Positions 1 to 6,911 of a stretch of 20,191 nt of DNA are shown here, in pieces. The notes under the pieces are model-generated. The model saw only the letters and a program-made list of their open reading frames with translations, was not told the DNA's origin and did not search any database. This DNA is from Dehalococcoidales bacterium (GTDB lineage: Bacteria; Chloroflexota; Dehalococcoidia; Dehalococcoidales; UBA2162): the NCBI GenBank assembly GCA_020354275.1, contig CP070645.1:881060-901250 (forward strand), read 5' to 3'. The position numbers were made by a program, and so were the translations under genes. Each line of letters begins with the position of its first letter. Position 1 is the stretch's first letter.

Positions 1-96
1 ACCTACCCGGATTCCCTGAGGTATAAATATTGTAAATAATAGTGTCCGGGATGAATATCCATTCACCCCGCAATCTCAAATATCTTTTTAATAATG

Positions 97-126
97 TTGA
101 CATCCGGTGACTGTTTGGTTTATGGT
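97..126 (+). promoter_or_regulatory. Candidate sigma-70-type promoter of the DUF5679-type gene
   Basis: A perfect -35 hexamer TTGACA (97-102) is followed, 18 bases later, by TATGGT (121-126), four of six matches to the -10 consensus. Transcription would start near 133 and give a short leader carrying the Shine-Dalgarno at 146-152. The spacing is at the long end of the usual range, so this is plausible rather than certain. Bases 1-96 hold no gene I can support. A few codons of an upstream gene could end there, since all three plus-strand frames meet stops within the first 39 bases. Confidence 0.5.
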
Positions 127-159
127 TCGTATCAGTATACCAGATAGGAGGGAAATCTA

Positions 160-300
160 ATGGAAGCATATTGCGTCAAGTGCCGGGCAAAAAGGGAAAT
201 GAGGGATACAAAGAGCATAACCATGAAGAATGGTAAACCAGCCACACAGGGTGTTTGCCCGACGTGTGGCACTAAAATGTTCCGTATTGGTAAAGGCTAA
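160..300 (+). CDS. Small zinc-ribbon protein, DUF5679 type (46 aa)
   Basis: This 46-residue protein reads MEAYCVKCRAKREM at the N-terminus. Two cysteine pairs are present: C5xxC8 near the start and CPTCG near residues 33-37. They are arranged like a zinc ribbon, with a basic middle and an NGKPATQG stretch between them. I recognise the DUF5679 family pattern, which occurs in Chloroflexota, Actinomycetota and some archaea and has no known function. The start is well supported by an AGGAGGG Shine-Dalgarno at 146-152. The gene is monocistronic: a promoter lies just upstream and a strong terminator begins 24 bases after the stop. Zinc binding is inferred from cysteine spacing only. Confidence 0.88.
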   Translation: MEAYCVKCRAKREMRDTKSITMKNGKPATQGVCPTCGTKMFRIGKG

Positions 301-323
301 CGCCTGCACAGGGAATGTCAACT

Positions 324-370
324 CAGGCCAGATATTACGCCCTCAGATAATATCTGGCCTGCCTGTTTTT
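324..370 (+). terminator. Strong intrinsic (rho-independent) terminator
   Basis: A perfect 14-bp inverted repeat (324-337 with 348-361; arms CAGGCCAGATATTA and its complement) encloses a 10-base loop. It is followed by CCTGTTTTT (362-370), giving the U-tract. It ends the small zinc-ribbon transcript and insulates it from the MATE gene. Confidence 0.9.
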
Positions 371-483
371 ATTTGGGCTAGATACAGTCAATCAGGGAAC
401 ATTTGAACCTGCTAGCACTCCCTACCAATCGCCATATTATACCCCAAGTACTTTATTTTACTCTGTAAGCATTTCGTGGCATA

Positions 484-1875
484 ATGTTTGCCATGGAAAA
501 TGCCGGCGGCCCTCCGATTAGACGCGGCCAGATGGCCCGTGACTGGACAAAGGGTAATATTTTCCACAACCTCTGGTCGTTATCCTGGCCGATGATAATC
601 AGCAATAGCCTGCAAATGGCGGGTCCAACCATTGACATGGTATGGGTGGGTCGCCTGGGAACGGCATCCATTGCCGGGGTAGGCGCTGCCGGCATGGGTA
701 TGATGATACTGATGCCGGCCATGATGGGCCTTACCATGGGCGCCCGGGCCATGATCGCCCGCTTTATCGGCGCTGGCGATGAGGAGGATGCCAACCAGGT
801 AGTACGGCAGGCTTTTATTCTCAGTGTCGGTTTCTGCACAATTACTGCCCTGGTAGGGATATTTTTTGCCGAATCAATAATGAGGTTGCTGGGCATGGCC
901 CCCGAAGTCGTTGTCGAAGGGGCTGCCTACATGCGTATTGTATTCGGCGGTTCGATTTTTATGTCATTCGGGATGATGGCCCAGGGTACCATTCAGGCCG
1001 CCGGTGATACCATGACGCCGATGCAGGTAACCGTGGGCACCAGGCTTTTCCACACGCTCCTCTGTCCTTTCCTCGTCTTCGGCTGGGGGTTTTTCCCCCG
1101 CCTAGGTGTCAGTGGCGCTGCCGTGACCAACATCGCTTCCCAGGGAATCGGAGCCATCATTATGATATGGATCCTTTTTGGCGGTCACACCCGCATAAGG
1201 CTGACCATGAAGAACTTCCGATTCGACCTTAATATCATCTGGCGCATGGTGAAGATTGGCATCCCCGCCCTTGTTACCGGTGTGGTACAACCCTTCGCCA
1301 TGACGATATTGATGCGGATCATCGCCTCCTTCGGCACACTGGCCGTAGCCGCCCACACACTGACCACACGGATACAGATGGTACTCTTTATGCCCGGAAC
1401 GGCACTGGGAATGGCCGCCGGGGTGCTGGCCGGTCAGAACCTCGGAGCCGGCCAACCGGAACGGGCCGAAAAGAGCGGCTGGCTGGCAGCCGGTCTGGTA
1501 GAGGGTATCATGTTCATCGGCTCGGTAGTGCTACTGTTCTGGTCCACAAACATAATACACATCTTCAGCTCCGAACCCAGTCTTGTCGAGATAACCAGCA
1601 CCTTTTTGAAGATAGCCATCGCCGGCTATGTGGTGATGGGTTTAAACGCCGTTTTTATGCAGTGCCTGATGGGCGTCGGCGATACCGTACCGCCGATGGC
1701 GCTGCAAATTGTTATGATGTGGGCGGTGCAGCTGCCGCTAGCATATTTTATTCCCAAGGTCACTGACCTCGGTGTTTATGGAGTACGCTGGGCAATGGTG
1801 GCCGGCATGTGGTTCGGTGCCATCTTCTTCACCATATATTTCCGCACGGGCAGGTGGAAACGGAAGAAAGTCTAA
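484..1875 (+). CDS. MATE family multidrug/cation efflux pump
   Basis: This 463-residue inner-membrane transporter of the MATE (NorM-like) family should export drugs or toxic organic cations in exchange for Na+ or H+. About 12 hydrophobic helices are visible. After a hydrophilic N-terminus of about 25 residues comes the typical first-helix region (SWPMIISNSLQMAG, then DMVWVGRLGTASIAGVG). The second half repeats the fold from about residue 255 (IGIPALVTGVVQPFAMTILM, then AGQNLGAGQPERAEKSGW). Length is normal for the family. The start is uncertain: ATG at 484 and in-frame ATG at 493 both lack a clear Shine-Dalgarno. The upstream gene is separated by a terminator, so this is probably its own unit. 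The substrate cannot be read from the sequence. Confidence 0.93.
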   Translation: MFAMENAGGPPIRRGQMARDWTKGNIFHNLWSLSWPMIISNSLQMAGPTIDMVWVGRLGTASIAGVGAAGMGMMILMPAMMGLTMGARAMIARFIGAGDEEDANQVVRQAFILSVGFCTITALVGIFFAESIMRLLGMAPEVVVEGAAYMRIVFGGSIFMSFGMMAQGTIQAAGDTMTPMQVTVGTRLFHTLLCPFLVFGWGFFPRLGVSGAAVTNIASQGIGAIIMIWILFGGHTRIRLTMKNFRFDLNIIWRMVKIGIPALVTGVVQPFAMTILMRIIASFGTLAVAAHTLTTRIQMVLFMPGTALGMAAGVLAGQNLGAGQPERAEKSGWLAAGLVEGIMFIGSVVLLFWSTNIIHIFSSEPSLVEITSTFLKIAIAGYVVMGLNAVFMQCLMGVGDTVPPMALQIVMMWAVQLPLAYFIPKVTDLGVYGVRWAMVAGMWFGAIFFTIYFRTGRWKRKKV

Positions 1876-1945
1876 CTCTGCTGTCCTTTCTCCGGCAAAA
1901 TGTCATAAAAAGCACGAAAATGTGCAATCACTGCCCACAAAATAG

Positions 1946-1951
1946 TATAAT
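1946..1951 (+). promoter_or_regulatory. Candidate -10 element (TATAAT) for the duplicated-domain gene
   Basis: A consensus TATAAT lies in an AT-rich stretch 46 bases before the ATG at 1998, predicting a start of transcription near 1958. No good -35 hexamer is visible 16-18 bases upstream, so the call rests on the -10 and the base composition. Confidence 0.4.
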
Positions 1952-1997
1952 CAAAACATAAATAATAATTTTTACAAAATAGTTGCTGGATGATTTG

Positions 1998-2900
1998 ATG
2001 CCACTATTGCGCCGTAGTCAGAATAATGATGTCCTCTATTTAATGCCAATACGGTTAGGCAACGAGCAGCTCCCGGAGAACAGCATCCGTATGCTCTACT
2101 GCAATGCCAAGGGGCTGATAGATTCGGCCATTATTGATAAACCGGTCTACCAAAAGGCCAGAAACGGTGCCACCAAACTGAAACGGGCCCGTAAAAATTT
2201 TGCTACTATTGGTGTGGAAGTTACCCCGGGCAAAACCATACCCTGTACTGTTGAAATCGAACCGGAGCAGGTCTGGGCCCTGAATAACATCCTGGAACAC
2301 GCCATCAAGAGAAGGAAAATACCCGACATCCTGAAGAAATACCCCGGAGAGATAATACAGCTGGGGGAAGCCAAACGGAAAGAATTTGAGGAGGACCTGG
2401 TAAAAGCAAGGCATTCCACCCCTGTAGAATCCACACCGAAAGTGCTGTACCGGTTACCATACTACCAGCCAGAGGATATCGAGGTTTCCATACCTACCTA
2501 TAAAGCCAGGCATTCATTCCCGTTAATCATTCTGACACGGCTTTCATCGAACGAGGAAACCGGTCAGGACATGCAAAGAGCCCTGATTCTGGATGCCGAC
2601 GGTGACCTGGCTATTATGAGGTTCCCTCCGGAATTGATGGACCAAGCGGAAAAGGGCCTGCAAGAATTTACCAAGGCAGGTCGCCGGGACGGGTGCCTGG
2701 TCTATTCACAGCACCCGGACGGCCTGATTATGAGCCATATAGAGCTCAACAAGCAGCAAAGAAGAGCGCTGGACAGCATCGTGCAGCACTTTGAAAAGAC
2801 CGGCCACTGTGCACAACCCATATCCTCACCTGTTCAATCGGTAATAATCAGGGCCAGGGAAATGGCATCCATACTGGAAAACCATATCCCTCCCCTGTAG
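1998..2900 (+). CDS. Unrecognised soluble protein with two similar halves
   Basis: I do not recognise this protein, which has 300 residues from ATG 1998 (a TTG at 1983 would add five). It has no signal peptide or membrane segment and looks cytosolic, rich in charged residues. Two stretches, roughly residues 12-108 and 174-271, can be aligned by eye. Both run RL..NE, then an R.L...A.G element, a P......A..G helix, and an IE....Q..AL..I..H block (VEIEPEQVWALNNILEH and SHIELNKQQRRALDSIVQH). This suggests tandem copies of one domain of about 95 residues, joined by a charged linker. ATG 1998 is preferred because GGATGAT lies just before it and the TTG has no Shine-Dalgarno. It stands alone between the MATE gene and a convergent antiporter gene. 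Confidence 0.75.
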   Translation: MPLLRRSQNNDVLYLMPIRLGNEQLPENSIRMLYCNAKGLIDSAIIDKPVYQKARNGATKLKRARKNFATIGVEVTPGKTIPCTVEIEPEQVWALNNILEHAIKRRKIPDILKKYPGEIIQLGEAKRKEFEEDLVKARHSTPVESTPKVLYRLPYYQPEDIEVSIPTYKARHSFPLIILTRLSSNEETGQDMQRALILDADGDLAIMRFPPELMDQAEKGLQEFTKAGRRDGCLVYSQHPDGLIMSHIELNKQQRRALDSIVQHFEKTGHCAQPISSPVQSVIIRAREMASILENHIPPL

Positions 2901-2955
2901 AAACACGGAGAACGGTCTACTTACCCCCCGGAGATACAAGCCCGTATATTTCACC

Positions 2956-4305
2956 TTATTCTGTACGACCGGTCCTGTCCCTGCCGCCGAAGAGCCTAGT
3001 GCCGGCCGGGGTTATTTCCACGGTCTCATCGGACAGCCTTTGCGAATCAGCCCTGGCTCTGGACCGGAAAAACCCGAAGGTCGGCCAGATCAACCAGCTG
3101 TACAACCCGGGCAGCTTTGTCCTGTCCAGCAGCAGAACCAGAAACGAGGTTATGACTATGCTTGATAGAACCACGCTGTAGGTAATGCTCTGGATTAACT
3201 CACCGCCAGCGATTTCTAGTTGTAACGGTATTGAAGCCAGAACCACCGCTGCCAGCCCCTTCGGCACCATAACCGATATTATCGAGGCGTCCTTCTTGGG
3301 AACAGACTTACTTATCGAAAGCCTGACGGCAGGTATGCGAAGGGCAAAAGCCACTACGGCCAGAATCAGCCCGACGGTGATCAACCACCCGCTTATCAAT
3401 TCCAGAGATATACCCAAGTACACGAAGAAGAAGGTCTTGAGCAAAAAGGCCACCTCGCCAAAGAAGACCTTTTCCGTCTCACTCAGACCTACAGGCTCAT
3501 TCGGGGGAGATGGCTTGAAGATTGGGAAACTGATTGATTCTATGTTCCCGATGGTTACTCCGAAGGCCAGTGCCGCAATAGCTCCGCTGAAACCCATCGT
3601 CTCCGTAATACCGAATATGACGAAGACAAAGGCCGGTGTGGTGAACATGGCATTTTTGATAGCCCGTATCCTGTTTAAAAGTATCGACCAGATAAAGGCA
3701 CCGACCACACCAAAAACAATGGCCACCAGAAAGGCGGCTATCAGATCACCGGAGATTGAGACAATACTGAACTCCCCCAGCTGGTAGGCTTCAATAAGGG
3801 TAACCGTAATCACAATGCTGAGGACATCATTGACCGAAGATTCTACCGATAGAAGGGTACGGGTCTCCTCCCGTATTCGCAGCTGATTGATGAGCGGAAT
3901 GACCACCGTCTCTGAAGTAGAGCCAACTATTGCCCCCAGAATGAAGGCAGGCAGCAGTTCCAGGTCAGTAAGCCAGAGGGCAAACCCGGCAGTCACTGCC
4001 ATCGTTAAAAAGAAATTTATCGGAGCCAGCTTCATGGCTCCGGCCAGCGTAACCCGCAATATACCCAGCTTTAAAGCAATACCACCCTCAAAGAGGATAA
4101 CAATGAGAGTAATAGTGGTAAAAACCGGCCCGACCTGCCCGAAATTCAAAGGAGAAGTAAGACCCAGAACGGGGCCGATGCAGATACCAATCGCTATCAG
4201 CAGGATTACATCGGGAATTCTGGTGCGGCTGAAGATACTGGTAAAGAGATGAGCCAGGAAGATTAATACACCGACAAATAGAATTACCGAGGCAATTTCC
4301 TGCAT
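2956..4305 (-). CDS. CPA1-type cation:proton antiporter (NhaP-like)
   Basis: This 449-residue membrane protein should exchange Na+ or K+ for H+ across the cytoplasmic membrane and so help control internal pH and salt. About 12 hydrophobic helices are visible. The family landmarks are present: GAIVGSTSETVV (residues 124-135) matches the unwound-helix region, ESSVNDV carries the N159-D160 pair typical of electroneutral CPA1 exchangers, and MVPKGLAAVV (346-355) is the basic late-helix motif. A short cytoplasmic tail of about 40 residues lacks a TrkA-N or other regulatory domain. The ATG at 4305 gives an N-terminal first helix of normal form; the Shine-Dalgarno is weak (AGAGGG). It is convergent with the gene ending at 2900 and has its own promoter candidate at 4407-4435. 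Ion specificity is unknown. Confidence 0.92.
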   Translation of the reverse strand: MQEIASVILFVGVLIFLAHLFTSIFSRTRIPDVILLIAIGICIGPVLGLTSPLNFGQVGPVFTTITLIVILFEGGIALKLGILRVTLAGAMKLAPINFFLTMAVTAGFALWLTDLELLPAFILGAIVGSTSETVVIPLINQLRIREETRTLLSVESSVNDVLSIVITVTLIEAYQLGEFSIVSISGDLIAAFLVAIVFGVVGAFIWSILLNRIRAIKNAMFTTPAFVFVIFGITETMGFSGAIAALAFGVTIGNIESISFPIFKPSPPNEPVGLSETEKVFFGEVAFLLKTFFFVYLGISLELISGWLITVGLILAVVAFALRIPAVRLSISKSVPKKDASIISVMVPKGLAAVVLASIPLQLEIAGGELIQSITYSVVLSSIVITSFLVLLLDRTKLPGLYSWLIWPTFGFFRSRARADSQRLSDETVEITPAGTRLFGGRDRTGRTE

Positions 4306-4406
4306 GGTTATCCGCCCTCTACATCAACGAGATGGCCATATGTTCACCACGGTCCACACTGACAAGCTGTCCCTAACCCCCTCAGGAAACCGGGTGAGTA
4401 ATTGAC

Positions 4407-4435
4407 ACTTTAGGCGAGCCATCGGTCTTTGTCAA
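4407..4435 (-). promoter_or_regulatory. Candidate promoter of the antiporter gene
   Basis: Read on the minus strand, a perfect TTGACA (4435-4430) is followed after 17 bases by TAAAGT (4412-4407), four of six matches to TATAAT. Transcription would begin near 4400 and leave a leader of about 95 bases before the ATG at 4305. Confidence 0.45.
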
Positions 4436-4556
4436 GGCTGTTTTACCGGTCCCATGCCTTTAGCTATTACACAAATAACGGGTCTATTCCACATTTTTTT
4501 CTACAGACTGGAATGTACTGGGCAGGGCGGCTATGGCAGCAAGCAAAAAAAAGCTA

Positions 4557-4586
4557 TTGACAGCCAGATACCATAAAGGCTAGTAT
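4557..4586 (+). promoter_or_regulatory. Candidate promoter of the membrane protein/lipoprotein pair
   Basis: A perfect TTGACA (4557-4562) is followed after 18 bases by TAGTAT (4581-4586). Transcription would start near 4593, about 47 bases before the GTG start at 4640. The same -10 sequence occurs in the ribF promoter candidate at 17442-17470. Confidence 0.45.
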
Positions 4587-4639
4587 TGCACAAAATTTAA
4601 ACCAGTTTATGGACTGTTTACGTTTGGAAAGCGATAGCC

Positions 4640-5008
4640 GTGGGTAGACACAATAACCTGGTTAAACTTATAAGATGGTCGGCAAGAGTGATAGGACTAA
4701 TTGCCGCTTTATTTCTGGTGGCCATGCTAATCGGTGCCGCCGTTACTGAAGGAGTAGAACCAATCGGTACCGCCGGGATCACACTGGGGCTTCTGGGAAT
4801 ATTGGCCCTGGCCAGCTGTATATTATCCTGGTGGCGGGAGTGGCTGGCGGCTATACTTCTAGTCCTGACTGCTGCCGGATTTGGTGCCCACATCGGCGTT
4901 TTCGCCGGACGTAACCACTTCCTGGCCTGGTTAATGGTGGGGTTCCCTTACCTCATCACCGGCGTGCTTTTCTTCGTATCCCGCAGGTTGTCAACAAAGA
5001 CACCGTGA
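4640..5008 (+). CDS. Small four-helix membrane protein (DUF7670-like)
   Basis: This 122-residue protein has four hydrophobic segments (about residues 15-35, 45-63, 67-90 and 95-113). It opens with a basic, amphipathic stretch, RHNNLVKLIRWSARVIGLIA, and a WWREWLAAILL motif begins the third helix. The pattern resembles the small uncharacterised family I know as DUF7670; this is recognition without a search, and no function is known. The start is GTG at 4640, the first start codon in the frame, with GGAAAG (4626-4631) as a weak Shine-Dalgarno. The lipoprotein gene starts 29 bases after this gene's stop, so the two are probably co-transcribed. Confidence 0.75.
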   Translation: MGRHNNLVKLIRWSARVIGLIAALFLVAMLIGAAVTEGVEPIGTAGITLGLLGILALASCILSWWREWLAAILLVLTAAGFGAHIGVFAGRNHFLAWLMVGFPYLITGVLFFVSRRLSTKTP

Positions 5009-5025
5009 AGCAATTTAAAATAGTC

Positions 5026-5031
5026 AGGAGG
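5026..5031 (+). promoter_or_regulatory. Ribosome binding site that fixes the lipoprotein start
   Basis: A full AGGAGG lies six bases before ATG 5038. This favours that start over the upstream in-frame GTG at 5005, which overlaps the preceding stop and would put a charged extension before the signal peptide. Confidence 0.85.
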
Positions 5032-5037
5032 CCTAAT

Positions 5038-5967
5038 ATGAGAAGAGGAATCCTCGTAGCCCTGGCAGTAGTGCTCGTTCCCTTACTGGTACTGACCAGC
5101 TGTGCCGACGGTATTTCCCAGGAGCAGTATGATTCAGCGGTAGCCGAGAGAGACACCGCTCAAGCCCAGATAACACAGCTGGAGGATGATATCGCAGACC
5201 TTGAATCTCAACTCGAAGCAGTAACTACCGCCCGGGACGCAGCCCGGGATCAGATAGCCGACCTGCAGACCCAGATTGATAACCTCAGCGTTTCAACTCC
5301 CACCCCCTCAGCCGAAGAAGCCTGGGACAGGGCCCAGCAACGCCACCACACAATAATGCAGGAGATCCCCTTCCTGGATGAACTAGAGACAATAGCCCCA
5401 TGGATACGGTTTCCCGATAAGCCAGACTGGCTCGACTCTACCGAGCTATGTTCCGCCATATTGTCCGATGACCCCACGGCCTATGACGCTGTTTGCATCG
5501 TTACCACCGACACACAGCAGATGCTAGTCAGGCTGGTTGATTACGGCACCATGACCACCATGATCTGCCAGGGTGGTAGCGTTGACTATGAGATTACGGT
5601 GTCCCGCGACCCAGACGGTAAAATCATACAGGAAATGATGAGAGCCGGGGATTCCTGGATAACCCTCGACTGGATCGATACCGGCATCGAAGAGATACTT
5701 ATGGCTGATGTAAACGGAATCCTATTCGAAGCACCCTGGTCCGAAGACCCGGCCCAAGCACTGGTCATGTTCTCAGACCTGGCCGCCTGGCTGGATACAA
5801 CCGGCATGAGTGGTGGCCTAATCAAGGCGCAGGACCAACCACTGGTAATCATTGCCCTGGGTGAGCTAAGACAACCCCCCTTTGCTGCGCTATCCATAGA
5901 CTGGATTGAAGTACTACAACGCGCGGTGTCTGATTTTATGGAGGGTGTCCCGCAAACATGCATGTGA
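5038..5967 (+). CDS. Coiled-coil lipoprotein of unknown function
   Basis: The 309-residue product begins with a lipoprotein signal peptide (MRRGILVALAVVLVPLLVL) ending in the lipobox LTSC, with Cys22 as the expected lipidated residue. It should be exported and anchored on the outer face of the membrane. Residues about 28-84 form a strongly heptad-patterned coiled coil (AERDTAQAQITQLEDDIADL and onward). A proline-rich hinge (VSTPTPSAEEAW) leads to a globular C-terminal domain of about 210 residues that I do not recognise; it has few cysteines and many Asp/Trp residues. The gene follows the small four-helix membrane protein in an apparent two-gene operon. A role in the cell envelope is inferred only from the lipobox and neighbour. 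No terminator is evident before the convergent tRNA. Confidence 0.82.
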   Translation: MRRGILVALAVVLVPLLVLTSCADGISQEQYDSAVAERDTAQAQITQLEDDIADLESQLEAVTTARDAARDQIADLQTQIDNLSVSTPTPSAEEAWDRAQQRHHTIMQEIPFLDELETIAPWIRFPDKPDWLDSTELCSAILSDDPTAYDAVCIVTTDTQQMLVRLVDYGTMTTMICQGGSVDYEITVSRDPDGKIIQEMMRAGDSWITLDWIDTGIEEILMADVNGILFEAPWSEDPAQALVMFSDLAAWLDTTGMSGGLIKAQDQPLVIIALGELRQPPFAALSIDWIEVLQRAVSDFMEGVPQTCM

Positions 5968-6006
5968 TGGGGAGATTTCTATAACAGCAATTTCAACTAG
6001 AAGAAT

Positions 6007-6081
6007 TGGAGCCAGCGAAGAGACTCGAACTCTTGACCGGCGGTTTACGAAACCGCTGCTCTACCACTGAGCTACGCTGGC
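6007..6081 (-). tRNA. tRNA-Thr (anticodon CGU)
   Basis: Read on the minus strand, a complete cloverleaf folds. The 7-bp acceptor stem is GCCAGCG/CGCTGGC, followed by a D arm GCTC/GAGC. The anticodon stem GCGGT/ACCGC has the loop TTCGTAA, giving anticodon CGT, which reads ACG (threonine). The T arm is AAGAG/CTCTT with loop TTCGAGT. The variable region is short. The 3' CCA is encoded (6009-6007) after discriminator base U. Length is 75 bases including CCA. I see no convincing promoter or terminator next to it. Confidence 0.96.
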
Positions 6082-6394
6082 ATATAATCATGGGCTTACC
6101 CGTTTTGATGTTTTTAATTCTTAATGCAGCCCCGCCAGTACCACCTCTTCCAACAGTATCATCACACCCTAATGCATATCAGTTATTATATTGGAATAGG
6201 CATCCATAGTAAAGGTAATGCTGACAACAGGATATAGTCCCTAGCATCCCGATAACACCCATATTGAAGTAGAGGGTATAGTAATAGAGAATAAGATTGG
6301 CCCCACAATTACCTTCCACCGATTGCCAGAATTATGCCCTACCCTACTTACAGAACTCAAATTACAGCCAGGTGACTTGATTTACCCTTAAAAT

Positions 6395-6422
6395 TTGCAT
6401 TATCTGTGATTTTGAGTATACT
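6395..6422 (+). promoter_or_regulatory. Candidate promoter in the importer leader region
   Basis: TTGCAT (6395-6400) and TATACT (6417-6422, five of six to consensus) are separated by 16 bases. Use of this promoter would give the binding-protein mRNA a leader of nearly 500 bases. Promoters nearer the gene may exist. Confidence 0.3.
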
Positions 6423-6545
6423 ATTACGGTGGTAAAAAATAAGGTACTTATTAACGTTTCTGGGTCCTTAAAATGATATTAACTCCTATCTCTTACATGG
6501 AAGGAGGACGAAAATAATCACCGGGTAGATTGATAGGTTACCTTT

Positions 6546-6641
6546 ATGAAGTGTGTTATTCATCGCAAAGGCGAGAAAAATGAACTCCTACCAAACTATA
6601 ATCAACTGTTATTCAACAACCGCTTAGAACAGAGCGGTTAA
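6546..6641 (+). CDS. Possible small ORF (31 aa), unproven
   Basis: An ATG-started frame encodes MKCVIHRKGEKNELL followed by a polar tail ending in LEQSG. The residue mix is reasonable for a small protein, but no good Shine-Dalgarno precedes the ATG (only AGG about 10 bases before it) and I do not recognise the sequence. Its last codons and stop overlap a perfect 7-bp hairpin (6618-6639). It may be a real small gene, the end of a decayed gene, or chance. Confidence 0.2.
   Translation: MKCVIHRKGEKNELLPNYNQLLFNNRLEQSG
6618..6639 (+). repeat. Perfect 7-bp inverted repeat (hairpin without U-tract)
   Basis: Arms AACCGCT (6618-6624) and AGCGGTT (6633-6639) enclose an 8-base loop. No T-run follows, so it is not a classic terminator. 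It could be a regulator site or an RNA structure in the importer leader. Confidence 0.4.
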
Positions 6642-6833
6642 CACCTTAACAGAGCAGCTCTAATTTGCACACCAGTAAAAATATGTGCGGAATAGCTGCC
6701 AGATGTTTAAACAGTTCTTAAAGAAAACCAAATATAGCTTATTGAGGGTACCCCATGCAATTTCTTGGATTTGATTGACCTATTACGAGGGCAAGGTGAG
6801 TGTCCCGAACGGAGTATCCGATATAGGATTGAT

Positions 6834-6897
6834 AGGAGGTGATAGATCATTGACTAAAAATAACCCTTATTCCTTTATAGTTTACGTTTCTACTTAA
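6834..6897 (+). promoter_or_regulatory. Ten-base Shine-Dalgarno with a 15-codon candidate leader ORF
   Basis: AGGAGGTGAT (6834-6843) is fully complementary to the conserved 3' end of bacterial 16S rRNA. Six bases later a TTG (6850) opens a frame of 15 codons reading (M)TKNNPYSFIVYVST, with TAA at 6895-6897. The stop is followed within three bases by the AAGGAGGA Shine-Dalgarno of the binding-protein gene (6901-6908). The layout fits a leader peptide translationally coupled to the next gene. The use of TTG as a start is not shown. Confidence 0.35.
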
Positions 6898-6911
6898 AAG
6901 AAGGAGGACTT

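Larger units (their letters stand above)
4306..4639. other. Divergent intergenic region, 334 bases
   Basis: No protein or RNA gene is apparent here. The stretch separates the minus-strand antiporter from a plus-strand pair of envelope genes, and I see one promoter candidate for each direction. The two promoters are about 120 bases apart, so they could share a regulator, but I see no clear operator palindrome between them. Confidence 0.6.
6082..6911. other. Long AT-rich intergenic/leader region (about 830 bases)
   Basis: This is the largest gap in the window and lies before the ABC importer operon. It contains no family-recognisable gene. I can see a promoter candidate (6395-6422), a Shine-Dalgarno-like GAAGGAGGA near 6500 with no usable start after it, a 31-codon frame (6546-6641) whose end forms a hairpin, two AACAGAGC copies near 6630 and 6650, and a short frame behind a ten-base Shine-Dalgarno (6834-6897). 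A start-less frame of 48 codons (6245-6391) may be a gene remnant. It could be a regulatory leader, a decayed gene, or both. Confidence 0.5.

Noticed and set aside
1..96. 3' end of an upstream gene
   Set aside because: All three plus-strand frames stop within 39 bases, and the few codons present are not enough to support a feature.
453..896. Minus-strand frame of 147 codons
   Set aside because: It lies opposite the MATE gene; its proline- and methionine-rich product is what the antisense of a membrane protein gives.
3185..3787. Plus-strand frame of 200 codons
   Set aside because: It is the antisense shadow of the well-supported antiporter gene and is low in hydrophobic or domain structure.
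6006..6209. Plus-strand frame of 67 codons beginning MEPAKRLELLTGG
   Set aside because: It reads through the tRNA-Thr gene on the opposite strand; such frames are common artefacts of tRNA antisense sequence, and the rest falls in AT-rich non-coding DNA.
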